From Amycolatopsis camponoti (lineage in GTDB: Bacteria > Actinomycetota > Actinomycetes > Mycobacteriales > Pseudonocardiaceae): DNA of 64,000 nucleotides. The notes under the pieces were generated by a model. That model was not told where the DNA came from. It made no database searches and saw nothing but the letters and a program-made list of their open reading frames with translations. Position numbers and translations under genes: made by a program. Numbering within the stretch: the stretch's first letter is position 1; every line of letters begins with the position of its first letter. Location of the stretch: assembly GCF_902497555.1 (NCBI RefSeq), contig NZ_CABVGP010000001.1, forward strand, positions 2,398,501-2,462,500, given 5' to 3'. This document shows positions 1 through 9,283 of the stretch, piece after piece.

Positions 1-4
1 CTTA

Positions 5-22
5 TATAAGTCGATACTTGTA
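5..22. promoter_or_regulatory. Putative ArsR operator over the promoter
   Basis: The sequence TATAAGT-CGAT-ACTTGTA is an inverted repeat with six of seven arm positions matching, ending 10 bases before the GTG of the ArsR-family gene. It covers a -10-like GATACT at 13-18. Dimeric ArsR repressors typically bind such elements at their own promoter, so autorepression is inferred. The window edge hides any further upstream part. Confidence 0.45.
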
Positions 23-32
23 GCTTGGCCGG

Positions 33-380
33 GTGCACGCGTTCGACGTTCTCGGTGACCCGGTCCGCCGCCGGATCCTCGAGCTGCTGGCCGACGGCGA
101 GCGCGCCGCCGGCGCGGTGACCGAGGTGATCCGGGCCGAGTTCGGCATCTCGCAGCCCGCGGTGTCCCAGCACCTGAAAGTACTGCGCGACAACGGTTTC
201 GCGGTCGTCCGCCAGGACGGGACGCGGCGGCTGTACGCGGTCGGGCACGAGCCGCTGCACGACATCGAAGTCTGGCTCGACCGGTTCCGCCGGTTCTGGA
301 CGCCGCCGCTGGACGCACTGGCCACCGAAATCGCCCGCGGCAAGCGCGCGCGGCGCCGCACCGAAGGAGAAGGTTCGTGA
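33..380 (+). CDS. ArsR-family winged-helix transcriptional regulator
   Basis: A 115-residue protein with the compact ArsR/SmtB winged helix at roughly residues 10-72. The recognition helix reads ISQPAVSQHLKVLRDNGF, followed by the wing QDGTRRLYAV. No cysteine metal-binding motif is visible, so it is probably not a metal sensor. It starts at GTG 33, and its stop overlaps the GTG of the next gene (GTGA), so the two are translationally coupled. ArsR regulators paired with SRPBCC/AHSA1 proteins are a very common actinobacterial unit; the repressor usually controls the pair. The inducer cannot be read from the sequence. Confidence 0.88.
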   Translation: MHAFDVLGDPVRRRILELLADGERAAGAVTEVIRAEFGISQPAVSQHLKVLRDNGFAVVRQDGTRRLYAVGHEPLHDIEVWLDRFRRFWTPPLDALATEIARGKRARRRTEGEGS

Positions 381-1012
381 TCGACGTCAGCCACCAGATC
401 AGCGCCGTCCGCCGCACGCTCGGCGACCGGGTCGTCGAGGGGGAGGAAGCCCGCGTCCTGACCATCAGCCAGGTCTACGACACCGACGTCGACGACCTGT
501 GGGACGCCTGCACGAACCCCGAGCGCATCCCGCGCTGGTTCCTCCCGGTCAGCGGCGAGCTGAAGCTGGGTGGGAAGTACCAGCTGGAGGGCAACGCGGG
601 CGGCACGGTCGAGCGTTGCGACCCGCCGAAGAGCTTCGCCGCGACGTGGGAGTTCGGCGGCAACGTCAGCTGGATCGAGGTCCGTCTCACGCCCGAGGGC
701 GACGGGACCCGGTTCGAGCTGGAGCACGTCGCGCACATCGACGAGCGCTGGGACGAGTTCGGCCCCGGCGCGGTCGGCATCGGCTGGGACGGCGCGCTGG
801 TCGGCCTGGTCCTCCACCTGGCCACCCCGGGCTCTTCCGTCGACCCGGAGGCGGCGATGGCCTGGATGATGTCCCCGGAGGGCATCCGCTTCATGACGGC
901 GTCGAACGAGGCCTGGTACGAGGCCGACGTCGCGTCGGGCGCGGACCCGGCGAAGGCCCGGGCGGCGGCCGACCGCACGCTCAAGGCGTACACGACCCCG
1001 CCGGAGGCCTGA
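377..1012 (+). CDS. SRPBCC (AHSA1-like) ligand-binding domain protein
   Basis: A 211-residue protein with the START/AHSA1 fold. The N-terminal part (about residues 30-130) contains the typical pattern of this family, including DVDDLWDACTNPERIPRWF and the PPKSFAATWEF strand. The C-terminal 70 residues are an extra helical segment. SRPBCC proteins enclose a hydrophobic cavity and bind lipids or aromatic compounds. The GTG start at 377 overlaps the ArsR stop by four bases, so the two are co-expressed. The actual ligand or reaction is unknown. The gene ends directly in the inverted repeat array that separates it from the converging lipoprotein gene. Confidence 0.82.
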   Translation: MIDVSHQISAVRRTLGDRVVEGEEARVLTISQVYDTDVDDLWDACTNPERIPRWFLPVSGELKLGGKYQLEGNAGGTVERCDPPKSFAATWEFGGNVSWIEVRLTPEGDGTRFELEHVAHIDERWDEFGPGAVGIGWDGALVGLVLHLATPGSSVDPEAAMAWMMSPEGIRFMTASNEAWYEADVASGADPAKARAAADRTLKAYTTPPEA

Positions 1013-1013
1013 C

Positions 1014-1210
1014 CCGCACCGTGTCGACCCGCCAATCACGCGAGTCGACCCTCTGATCACGCGTGATGCCCCTGCAATCACGCGTGATGCCTCGCGGCTC
1101 ACGGGTGTGACCTTCCCACGCACCGAGGCCGAACGGCTTCTCGCGTGATCAGAGGGGCATCACGTGTGATTAGAGGGGCATCACTCGTGATTGGAGGGTC
1201 GACACGGGTC
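1014..1210. repeat. Inverted array of ATCACGCGTGAT-type repeats between converging genes (array A)
   Basis: The space between two converging genes is filled by repeats built on the self-complementary core ATCACGCGTGAT joined by GCCCCT-like linkers. Left-hand units lie at about 1034-1050, 1055-1072 and 1075-1091, with a weaker one at 1096-1112. Right-hand units, in inverted order, lie at about 1140-1150, 1154-1173 and 1175-1203. The whole left arm is nearly the reverse complement of the right arm, even at the outer ends (GTGTCGACCC against GGGTCGACAC). An RNA made from either strand would therefore fold into a long hairpin. A bidirectional terminator role is inferred. The closest relative in the window is array B at 14302-14456. 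Confidence 0.85.
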
Positions 1211-1565
1211 AGCGTTCGCCGGCCTTGACCGCGGTCAGGGTGATCACCGCGTCGGCCGGGACCTCGGTGCCGGCCGGCGGGTCCTGGCCCGTCTGGACCC
1301 AGTTGCGGTCGATGACCAGCATGCGGCCCTGGCCCGTGCCGTCGACCTCGCGCAGGTTGTAGAGCCCGGCCTTCTGCATCGCGTCCTGGGCGTCCTGGTG
1401 GTTCATGCCGGAAACGTCCGGGACCTTGATCCGCTTGGCCGGCTTGGACGTCGAGGAAGACGCCGAGGCCGAGGTGGGAGCCGTGCCGGGATCGCCGGGC
1501 GGCGTGCCGCACGCGACCAGGGTGAACGCGAGTGCTGCCAGCGTCGTGACCATCGCTCGGGGCAT
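1209..1565 (-). CDS. PASTA-domain lipoprotein
   Basis: A 118-residue secreted lipoprotein. The N terminus is a short lipoprotein signal with a lipobox ending LVAC (cysteine near residue 19), followed by a Ser/Thr/Ala-rich linker. A single PASTA domain occupies about residues 45-116: it starts at IKVPDVSGMNHQDAQDAMQKAG and ends GTEVPADAVITLTAV. PASTA domains bind uncrosslinked peptidoglycan or beta-lactams in PknB kinases and penicillin-binding proteins; here there is no kinase or transpeptidase domain. It probably sits outside the membrane, anchored by lipid, facing the cell wall. The stop codon lies inside the edge of array A. Its partner proteins are unknown. Confidence 0.85.
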   Translation of the reverse strand: MPRAMVTTLAALAFTLVACGTPPGDPGTAPTSASASSSTSKPAKRIKVPDVSGMNHQDAQDAMQKAGLYNLREVDGTGQGRMLVIDRNWVQTGQDPPAGTEVPADAVITLTAVKAGER

Positions 1566-1624
1566 ACCTGAAGGTACCCACGCACCTGCCCGCCGTTCGG
1601 GTGAAGCCGGATAAGGTCGGGCGC

Positions 1625-3196
1625 ATGGATCAGGGCAGCGAGCAGACCGACCCGAGGGTGGTGCGGCGCGACCCGGTGGCGAACGCCGGCGGGTTCACCG
1701 ACCTGGCGACCAGCCCGTTCCGGATCGACCGCGACCGCATCGCCGCCTCGCCGTTCTTCGCCCGCCTCGGCGGGGTGACGCAGGTGGTCAGCGCCGGCGG
1801 CGCCGGGCTGCTGCACAACCGGCTCACCCACAGCCTGAAGGTCGCGCAGGTCGCCCGCGCCATCGCCGAGCGGATCACCGCCGGCGACGACGCCGGCCTC
1901 GTCGACAAGCTGGGCGGCTGCGACCTCGACGTCGCCGAGGCCGCCGCGCTCGCCCACGACCTCGGCCACCCGCCGTTCGGCCACCTCGGCGAGCAGACCC
2001 TCGACCGCATCGCCCGGCACCGCTTCGGCCTGGCCGACGGCTTCGAGGGCAACGCCCAGACGTTCCGCATCATCACCACGACCGACGTGCGCGGGCCGTC
2101 GGCGATCGGGCTCGACCTGACCACGGCGGTGCGCGCGGCCGTCCTGAAGTACCCGTGGCTGCGGCTGCACCACCCGGCGCCGCACCCGTCCGCGATGGCC
2201 GTGCCGCCGCGCGGCGCCGGCGAGCCGGAGTCGTCGCCCGGCACCGGCGCGGCCAAGTTCTCCGCCTACGCCACCGAGCTCGACGACTTCGAGCAGGCGC
2301 GCGCGGCGTTCGCGGGGCGCGTCGAAAGCTGGCAGCAGACGGTCGAAGCGTCCGTGATGGACACCGCCGACGACATCGCCTACGCCATCCACGACCTGCA
2401 GGACTTCCACCGCATCGGCGTCCTGCAGCACGCGCCGGTGGCGGCGGAGCTGGGGGAGTGGCTCGAGCACGCCGGCGAGCTGGCGGCGCTGGACGACGAG
2501 ACGCTGCACGCGGAACTGCGCCGGCCGGGCCGGTCGCTCGAGCGCGTCCGCCGCCGGATGCACGTCAAGGACGCCTGGATCGTCGACGACGACGCGTTCG
2601 CCGCGGCGGTGGCCCGGGTTCGCGCGGAGCTGGTCGACGGCCTGCTGGCCGCGGAGTTCGACGGCTCGATCGAAGCCGAGCAGGCGACGGCGGCGTTCTC
2701 GGCGAACTGGACGGCGCGCCTGGTCGACGGCGTCTTCGTGCTGGCGTCCCCGTCCACCCGCACCGGCCACGTGTCGCTGCGCCCCGCCCAGTGGCACGAG
2801 GTCCAGGTGCTGAAGTTCGTGCACCGCCGGTTCGTGCTGCTGCGCCCGGACCTCGCGCTGCACCAGCGCGGGCAGGCGGGGGCGGTGTCGAGCCTGGTCG
2901 ACGCGCTCGACGCGTGGCTGCTCGACCGCGACGAGGTTTCCCGGCTGCCGCGGCGGTTGCACGACCTGGTCGAGCTGGCGCACGCGGAGTACACGAGCTT
3001 GGCGCGGTCGGCGCCGGAGCTGCTCGTCGGGGCGACCGGGGAGCCGGTGTCCGGGCCGGACGCGGTGCGCGGGCTGGCCCGGGGCCGCGCGGTGGTGGAC
3101 TTCGTGGCTTCGCTGACCGACAAGCAGGCGGTGACCCTTTTGGACGCCCTGTCCGGGCGGGCCGCCCAGCCGTGGTCGGACTCCTTCGTCCTCTGA
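1625..3196 (+). CDS. dgt: HD-domain deoxynucleoside triphosphate triphosphohydrolase (dGTPase family)
   Basis: A 523-residue protein of the dGTPase family, which hydrolyses dNTPs to the nucleoside plus triphosphate and so limits the dNTP pool. The first histidine of the HD site is in LLHNRLTHSLKVAQVAR, and the HD pair itself is in ALAHDLGHPPFGHLGEQ, followed by FEGNAQTFRI. All are hallmark sequences of this family. A later VMDTADDIAYAIHDLQD supplies the distal aspartates. I chose ATG 1625, which has GGTCGG just upstream; an in-frame GTG at 1601 would add eight residues. It stands alone between the divergent lipoprotein and the protease gene. Confidence 0.9.
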   Translation: MDQGSEQTDPRVVRRDPVANAGGFTDLATSPFRIDRDRIAASPFFARLGGVTQVVSAGGAGLLHNRLTHSLKVAQVARAIAERITAGDDAGLVDKLGGCDLDVAEAAALAHDLGHPPFGHLGEQTLDRIARHRFGLADGFEGNAQTFRIITTTDVRGPSAIGLDLTTAVRAAVLKYPWLRLHHPAPHPSAMAVPPRGAGEPESSPGTGAAKFSAYATELDDFEQARAAFAGRVESWQQTVEASVMDTADDIAYAIHDLQDFHRIGVLQHAPVAAELGEWLEHAGELAALDDETLHAELRRPGRSLERVRRRMHVKDAWIVDDDAFAAAVARVRAELVDGLLAAEFDGSIEAEQATAAFSANWTARLVDGVFVLASPSTRTGHVSLRPAQWHEVQVLKFVHRRFVLLRPDLALHQRGQAGAVSSLVDALDAWLLDRDEVSRLPRRLHDLVELAHAEYTSLARSAPELLVGATGEPVSGPDAVRGLARGRAVVDFVASLTDKQAVTLLDALSGRAAQPWSDSFVL

Positions 3197-3400
3197 TCGA
3201 GGAGTTGTCCGGTTCTTGTCCGATCCGGCGATCCCGTGCAGTGGTACCGCTTGACGCGCTGGTCCGTTTCGTTCGTCCTGTAACGGTTGTGCGGTTCCGC
3301 TGAACGGCCTACGACTTACGGTCCATTCAGGAAATTCTCCATCCGATGTCACTCGAACGGCCGCTGCTCACAGGGAACTCACAGTACTTAGCTGGAACTT

Positions 3401-3416
3401 GCCGGTGATCACCGGC
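3401..3416. promoter_or_regulatory. Perfect 16-base palindrome upstream of the protease gene
   Basis: GCCGGTGATCACCGGC is a perfect palindrome 51 bases before the GTG of the secreted protease. It could be an operator or an RNA hairpin in the leader. The rest of the 270-base space from 3197 to 3466 is less GC-rich than the flanking genes and holds no convincing reading frame, so promoter sequences are probably here too. Confidence 0.35.
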
Positions 3417-3466
3417 GTCGGTCAGCGTGAGTCGGGGCACGCGCCTGGAGATATCGGAGGGCGCAC

Positions 3467-6379
3467 GTGCGTCGTACCCGTTCCACGAGATCGAGATCCA
3501 CAGTGCTCACGGCCGGGGCGGCGGCGTTGCTCGCCGCGCTCGGCCTGGTTTCCCCGCCGGTCGCGGGGGCCGCCTCGGCGTCCACTCCGGACGCCTTCAC
3601 CGAAACCGCGCAACAGCAGATCGCCGCCCTGCAGTCCGTCAAGGCGGGCCGCACCGCCGCCGAGTCCAAAGTGGACAGCAATCTGCTCGCCGCCCAGAAG
3701 GGCGTCACCAAGCAGCTCACCGCGCTGCAGTCGGGGGCCCAGGTCTCTTCGACCGGCACCGTCCTGGTCGACATCCGCGCGAGCAAGGTCTCGCCGGACC
3801 TCATCTCCTCGCTGACGAAGGCCGGGGCGGGCATCCGCGCGGTGTCCGACCGCTACGCCAGCGTCCGCGCCGAGGTGCCGCTGAACCAGCTCGCCGCGAT
3901 CGCGGCCCGCGGCGACGTCAAGCGCGTCGAGCAGGCCGACCAGGCCATGACGGCCCGCGAGCTGGCCACCCCGGCGACGACGCCGGCCAAGACCGAAACC
4001 AAGCAGCAGAAGGCCGACCGCATCGCCGGCGAGCTGCAGAAAGCGGTTGCGAGCAAGTCGCAGCGCAGCGCTGCCGCCGCCGCGACCCTGACCAGTGAAG
4101 GCGACCGCGCCCACAACGCCGACATCGCCCGCCAGCAGTTCGGCGTCACCGGCGTCGGCGTCAAGGCGTGCGCGCTGTCGGACGGCGTCGACTCCCTGGC
4201 CGCTTCGCAGGCCAAGGGTGAGCTGCCGCCGAACGTCGACGTCATCGCCGGGCAGGAGGGCGACGGCGACGAGGGCACCGCGATGCTCGAGATCATCCAC
4301 GACCTCGCGCCCAACGCCGCGCTCGGCTTCGCCTCGGCGTTCAACTCCGACGCCAGCTTCGCGGACAACATCCGCAAGCTGCGCTTCGAGTCGCACTGCG
4401 ACGTCATCGTCGACGACGTCATCTACTTCAAGGAATCCCCGTTCCAGGACTGGATCATCGCCCAGGCCGTGAACGACGTGACCGCCGACGGCGCGCTGTA
4501 CTTCTCGTCGGCCGGCAACGAGGGCAACGTCCTCGACGGCACCGCCGGGCACTGGGAAGGCGACTTCGTCGACTCCGGCAAGTCCGTCGGCAAGTTCGCC
4601 GGCACCGCGCACAACTTCGCCGGCACCGCGGGCAACCAGATCTACGAGCCCGTTTCCGACGCCTCGTCGGCCGGTGTCCCGGTGACGCTGCACTGGTCCG
4701 ACCCGCTCGGGCACTCGGCGAACGACTACGACCTCTACCTGCTCAACTCCGCGGGTGCCGTGGTCAGCTTCAGCCAGAACGTCCAGGACGGCACGCAGGA
4801 CCCGTTCGAGATCCTGCAGACGCCCGTCTTCGGCGGCACCGGGCTGCGCCTGGCCGTCGTGAAGTTCTCCGGTGAAGCCCGCTACCTGTCGCTGTCCGCG
4901 CTGCGCGGGCGGTTCAAGGACTCGGCGGACGGCCTCAAGGCCTACAACACCCCGGGCGTGACGGTCGGCCACTCGGCCGCGCGGGACGCCTTCAGCGTCG
5001 CGGCCGCCCCGGCCGCGGCGGCGTTCGGCCGTCCCCTCGAGCCGGGCGACCCGGCCAACCCGACCGGCCCGTACCCGGCCGCCTTCAGCGGGGCGACCAA
5101 GGCCGAGCGGTTCAGCTCCGACGGCCCGCGCCGCGTGTTCTACGAGGCCGACGGCACCCCGATCACCCCGGGCAACGTGTCTTCGACCGGGGGCGAGGTC
5201 CGGAACAAGCCGGAGATCACCGCGGCCGACGGCGTGAAGACCAGCGTGACCGGCTTCAGCCCGTTCTTCGGCACCTCGGCCGCCGCACCGCACGCGGCCG
5301 CCATCGCCTCGCTCGTGCTGTCCGGCAACCCCGGCCTGCCGCCGTCCGAGGTGCGCGAGGCGCTGATCAACACCGCGATCGACATCGAAACCCCGGGCCG
5401 CGACAACGTCACCGGCTCCGGCGTCATCCTCGCGGACAAGGTGCTCGCCTACACCGGCGCCAGCCCGCAGCCGCTCGCGGTGGCCAAGCAGCCGACGGTC
5501 ACCCCGGCCGACGGCGGCTCCGCGCTCGACCCGGGCGACACGGCCAAGGTGACGCTGCCGGTGACCAACGACGGTGACGGCACCGCCGTCTCCACCAGCG
5601 TCGTGCTCACCAGCCCGACCCCGGGTGTCACGGTGGCGCCGCGGTCCAAGTCCTACGGCACCATCAGCCCGGGACAGACCGGCGTCAACGACTTCACCAT
5701 CACCGTCCCGGCGACGCAGCAGCTCGGCGCGCCGGTCGTCCTGAACGCCCGCGTCAGCTTCGCCGGTGCGCACTCGCCGACGACGTCGACGTTCTCGCTC
5801 CCGGTCGGCACCCCGTCGCCGGTCGCGCAGGACTTCGCCTACACCGGCGCGCCGGTGGCGATCCCGGACAACAGCCCGGTCGGGGCGTCGGTGACCATCC
5901 CGGTCACCGGGGTCGGCCGCGCGTCCAAGGTGGGCTTCTCCATCGACGGCACCGCCTGCAACACCGGTACCGCCTCGACCACCGTGGGACTGGACCACAC
6001 CTACGTCGGTGACCTGGTCGGCACGCTGATCGCGCCGTCCGGGGCGAAGGCGACGGTGTTCCAGCGCAACGGCGGCTCCGGCAAGAACCTGTGCCAGGTC
6101 GTGTTCGCCGACACCGCCGCGACCGCGTTCAGCACGGTGACGTCGGCGAACGCGCCGTTCACCGGCACGTGGCGGCCGACGCAGTCGCTGACCGGCGGCC
6201 TGACCGCCGCGGCGGTCGACGGCACGTGGACGTTCGCCGTGGTCGACGCGGCGGGCGGCGACGTCGGCTCGATCCGCTCGGTCGCCCTGCACATCAACGG
6301 GTTCGTCCAGCCCCCGGCGGCCGGAGCGCCGTCGAACGTGCGGGGCTACACGAACAACGGGCCGGTGCACCCGCTGTGA
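3467..6379 (+). CDS. Secreted subtilase-like serine protease with C-terminal P domain
   Basis: A 970-residue secreted protein. An arginine-rich signal peptide ending near residue 36 (VAGAASAS) is followed by a long N-terminal region (about 37-220) that may be a propeptide. The peptidase core runs from about 225 to 665: LSDGVD with Asp239, DEGTAMLEIIHD with Glu269 where subtilisins have the catalytic His, SSAGNEGN with oxyanion Asn351, and FGTSAAAPHAAAIASL with nucleophile Ser604. A CARDB/beta-sandwich-like segment follows, then a proprotein-convertase P domain at about 790-955. The set looks like Ser-Glu-Asp chemistry, as in sedolisins, on an S8-like scaffold. The GTG start has a good GGAGGG site. 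Secretion is predicted; the substrate is unknown. Confidence 0.87.
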   Translation: MRRTRSTRSRSTVLTAGAAALLAALGLVSPPVAGAASASTPDAFTETAQQQIAALQSVKAGRTAAESKVDSNLLAAQKGVTKQLTALQSGAQVSSTGTVLVDIRASKVSPDLISSLTKAGAGIRAVSDRYASVRAEVPLNQLAAIAARGDVKRVEQADQAMTARELATPATTPAKTETKQQKADRIAGELQKAVASKSQRSAAAAATLTSEGDRAHNADIARQQFGVTGVGVKACALSDGVDSLAASQAKGELPPNVDVIAGQEGDGDEGTAMLEIIHDLAPNAALGFASAFNSDASFADNIRKLRFESHCDVIVDDVIYFKESPFQDWIIAQAVNDVTADGALYFSSAGNEGNVLDGTAGHWEGDFVDSGKSVGKFAGTAHNFAGTAGNQIYEPVSDASSAGVPVTLHWSDPLGHSANDYDLYLLNSAGAVVSFSQNVQDGTQDPFEILQTPVFGGTGLRLAVVKFSGEARYLSLSALRGRFKDSADGLKAYNTPGVTVGHSAARDAFSVAAAPAAAAFGRPLEPGDPANPTGPYPAAFSGATKAERFSSDGPRRVFYEADGTPITPGNVSSTGGEVRNKPEITAADGVKTSVTGFSPFFGTSAAAPHAAAIASLVLSGNPGLPPSEVREALINTAIDIETPGRDNVTGSGVILADKVLAYTGASPQPLAVAKQPTVTPADGGSALDPGDTAKVTLPVTNDGDGTAVSTSVVLTSPTPGVTVAPRSKSYGTISPGQTGVNDFTITVPATQQLGAPVVLNARVSFAGAHSPTTSTFSLPVGTPSPVAQDFAYTGAPVAIPDNSPVGASVTIPVTGVGRASKVGFSIDGTACNTGTASTTVGLDHTYVGDLVGTLIAPSGAKATVFQRNGGSGKNLCQVVFADTAATAFSTVTSANAPFTGTWRPTQSLTGGLTAAAVDGTWTFAVVDAAGGDVGSIRSVALHINGFVQPPAAGAPSNVRGYTNNGPVHPL
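3664..3676. repeat. Dispersed 13-base palindrome GTCCA-N3-TGGAC
   Basis: This exact GTCCAAAGTGGAC copy lies inside the protease gene and forces a rare AAA lysine codon in a sequence that otherwise avoids A at third positions. See the matching copies at 31653, 37785 and 39334. Confidence 0.6.
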
Positions 6380-6405
6380 CGACGCGGGTGAACTGAACAA
6401 CCCGA

Positions 6406-6437
6406 ACGGGGCCGTCGCGGCGACGCGGCGGCCCCGT
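6406..6437 (+). terminator. Hairpin terminator after the protease gene
   Basis: ACGGGGCCG pairs perfectly with CGGCCCCGT across a 14-base loop, 27 bases after the protease stop. There is no strong U tract, but GC-rich hairpins without one are usual in actinomycetes. Confidence 0.6.
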
Positions 6438-6449
6438 ACCGTTTTCCCC

Positions 6450-7121
6450 ATGGAGAAGCCGCGGCAGGTCGCCGGTGGCGGCCGCGCGGTCGAGGTGCCG
6501 CCCGATCGTCTCGCCGGCTGGTTCGACCGCTTCTCCGCCCGGCACGACGGGATCCTGACGACCGAGGTCGCCCCGCGCGCTGTCCGCGCGCTCGCGGGCG
6601 ACGGGGCCACGGCGACCGCGACCGTCCCCTTCGGACCCCTGGCCGCGCCGTCGGGCACCTTCGAGGGACTGGTGATCGACGCACTCCTGACGCACACCCT
6701 CGCGCCCCGGCGGATCGCGCTCGTGCTGGTGCGGGTGGGCGCGCACAGCATCGGTGTCGCCAGCCGGGGCCGGGTCGAGCTGTCGCGCACCGACCGGCAC
6801 CTCGTGCAGGGCCGCTCCGCCGCGGGCGGCTGGTCGCAGCAGCGCTTCGCCCGGCGGCGCGCGGGCCAGGCGCGGCACGCGCTCCAGGACGCGGCCGAGG
6901 ACGTCCTCGAGGTGCTCGTCCCGCGGTTGTCCGAAGTGGACGCCGTGGTGCTCGGCGGCGACCGGCGGGCGCTCGACGCCCTGCGCGAGGACCGCCGGCT
7001 GGCCCCGCTGTTCGCCCGCGCCGAGCCGCGCGTGCTGGAGGTCGGCGAGCCGAGCCGCGCCGTTCTCGACGAAGCCGCCGTGCGGGCGCTGTCGGTGCAG
7101 GTCACGCTGCGCGACGGGTGA
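6450..7121 (+). CDS. acVLRF1-type peptidyl-tRNA hydrolase (Vms1/eRF1-like release factor)
   Basis: A 223-residue protein of the actinobacterial Vms1-like release-factor family. The diagnostic loop is GRSAAGGWSQQRFARRR near residue 125-141, where the glutamine takes the role of the eRF1 GGQ glutamine. This is followed by the helix QARHALQDAAEDVLEVLV and the strand VDAVVLGGDRRALDAL, as in eRF1 middle domains. Such proteins cleave peptidyl-tRNA on stalled or split 60S/50S ribosomal subunits in ribosome quality control. It stands directly before an ABC-F ATPase gene, which also acts on ribosomes. The start at ATG 6450 follows the terminator of the protease. Confidence 0.82.
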   Translation: MEKPRQVAGGGRAVEVPPDRLAGWFDRFSARHDGILTTEVAPRAVRALAGDGATATATVPFGPLAAPSGTFEGLVIDALLTHTLAPRRIALVLVRVGAHSIGVASRGRVELSRTDRHLVQGRSAAGGWSQQRFARRRAGQARHALQDAAEDVLEVLVPRLSEVDAVVLGGDRRALDALREDRRLAPLFARAEPRVLEVGEPSRAVLDEAAVRALSVQVTLRDG

Positions 7122-7160
7122 GACCGCACACGTCCGGAAAATCCGCTGGACCCCGGCCCG

Positions 7161-7166
7161 TACACT
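7161..7166 (+). promoter_or_regulatory. -10 element for a leaderless transcript before the ABC-F gene
   Basis: TACACT fits the actinobacterial TANNNT element and ends seven bases before GTG 7174, the usual arrangement for a transcript that begins at its start codon. No clear -35 box is seen, which is also usual. Confidence 0.5.
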
Positions 7167-7173
7167 GGACTCC

Positions 7174-7194
7174 GTGGACATCCAGCTGGAGTGA
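7174..7194 (+). CDS. Possible leader peptide upstream of the ABC-F gene
   Basis: A six-codon reading frame, VDIQLE then TGA, starts exactly where a transcript from the TACACT element would begin. It is followed six bases later by a perfect 8-bp hairpin and then, about 50 bases on, by the TTG start of the ABC-F gene. Short leader peptides plus hairpins control several antibiotic-resistance ABC-F genes by ribosome stalling. The peptide is too short to judge by codon usage, so its translation is inference only. Confidence 0.35.
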   Translation: MDIQLE

Positions 7195-7200
7195 CGCCGC

Positions 7201-7220
7201 GCCGGTCGAGACCGACCGGC
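7201..7220 (+). promoter_or_regulatory. Hairpin in the leader of the ABC-F gene
   Basis: GCCGGTCG and CGACCGGC form a perfect 8-bp stem around the tetraloop AGAC. It lies between the possible leader peptide and the ribosome-binding site, so it could be an attenuator or a simple leader structure. Confidence 0.5.
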
Positions 7221-7266
7221 CGCTCGACGCTGTCCTCCGTTCACCCCCATTCCACGGGAGTTTTCC

Positions 7267-8895
<1,629 letters not shown>

Positions 8896-9073
8896 CTCTA
8901 TGCGTCCATTCGGGTGCAAGATCGCTACGGCCGGGCACTGGAATGGCCCAATGTGATCGCAGTTTCGGCTGTTTTACGTCTGTCGTCTGGCATTCCGGCG
9001 CTCGGTGTTCGATCATTGCCCCGGCAGGGGTCGATATGTGGCCCAGAACACTCTCGGCGGGAAGGCGATCGAC

Positions 9074-9283
9074 GTGGCTGATCTCAAGAAAGGCGCGCGG
9101 ATCACCGGCAACACGCGCGACAAGCTGGCCGCTGACCTCAAGAAGAAATACGAGAAGGGCTCGAGCATCCGGGCGCTCGCGGAGTCGACGGGGCGTTCCT
9201 ACGGGTTCGTCCACCGGGTGCTGTCGGAGTCCGGGGTCCAGCTGCGGGGGCGCGGCGGGGCCACGCGGGTCAAGAAGAAGTAG
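9074..9283 (+). CDS. Small helix-turn-helix protein conserved in actinobacteria
   Basis: A 69-residue basic protein beginning MADLKKGARITG. Residues 20-55 form a helix-turn-helix (KKKYEKGSSIRALAESTGRS followed by YGFVHRVLSESGV), and the tail is basic (RVKKK). The GTG at 9074 is preceded by GGGAAGG at 9058-9064; an upstream in-frame ATG at 9005 would add 23 residues with no family resemblance. The family is widespread and unlinked to a single operon; DNA binding is expected, targets are unknown. Its TAG stop directly abuts the stop of the converging membrane protein gene, leaving no terminator space. The 178 bases upstream (8896-9073) hold no other convincing gene. Confidence 0.8.
   Translation: MADLKKGARITGNTRDKLAADLKKKYEKGSSIRALAESTGRSYGFVHRVLSESGVQLRGRGGATRVKKK

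Noticed and set aside
1014..1210. CRISPR-like array
   Set aside because: Repeats are imperfect, palindromic, inverted about a centre, and have no spacers of constant size and no cas genes nearby.
3422..7165. A minus-strand open frame of over 1,200 codons antisense to the protease and hydrolase genes
   Set aside because: It has no domain similarity, is extremely rich in Arg, Gly and Ala, and lies opposite genes with clear motifs. It is a by-product of high GC, which removes stop codons.
9005..9073. Longer start for the small HTH protein at ATG 9005
   Set aside because: The added 23 residues show no coding character or conservation pattern, and GGGAAGG sits properly before GTG 9074.
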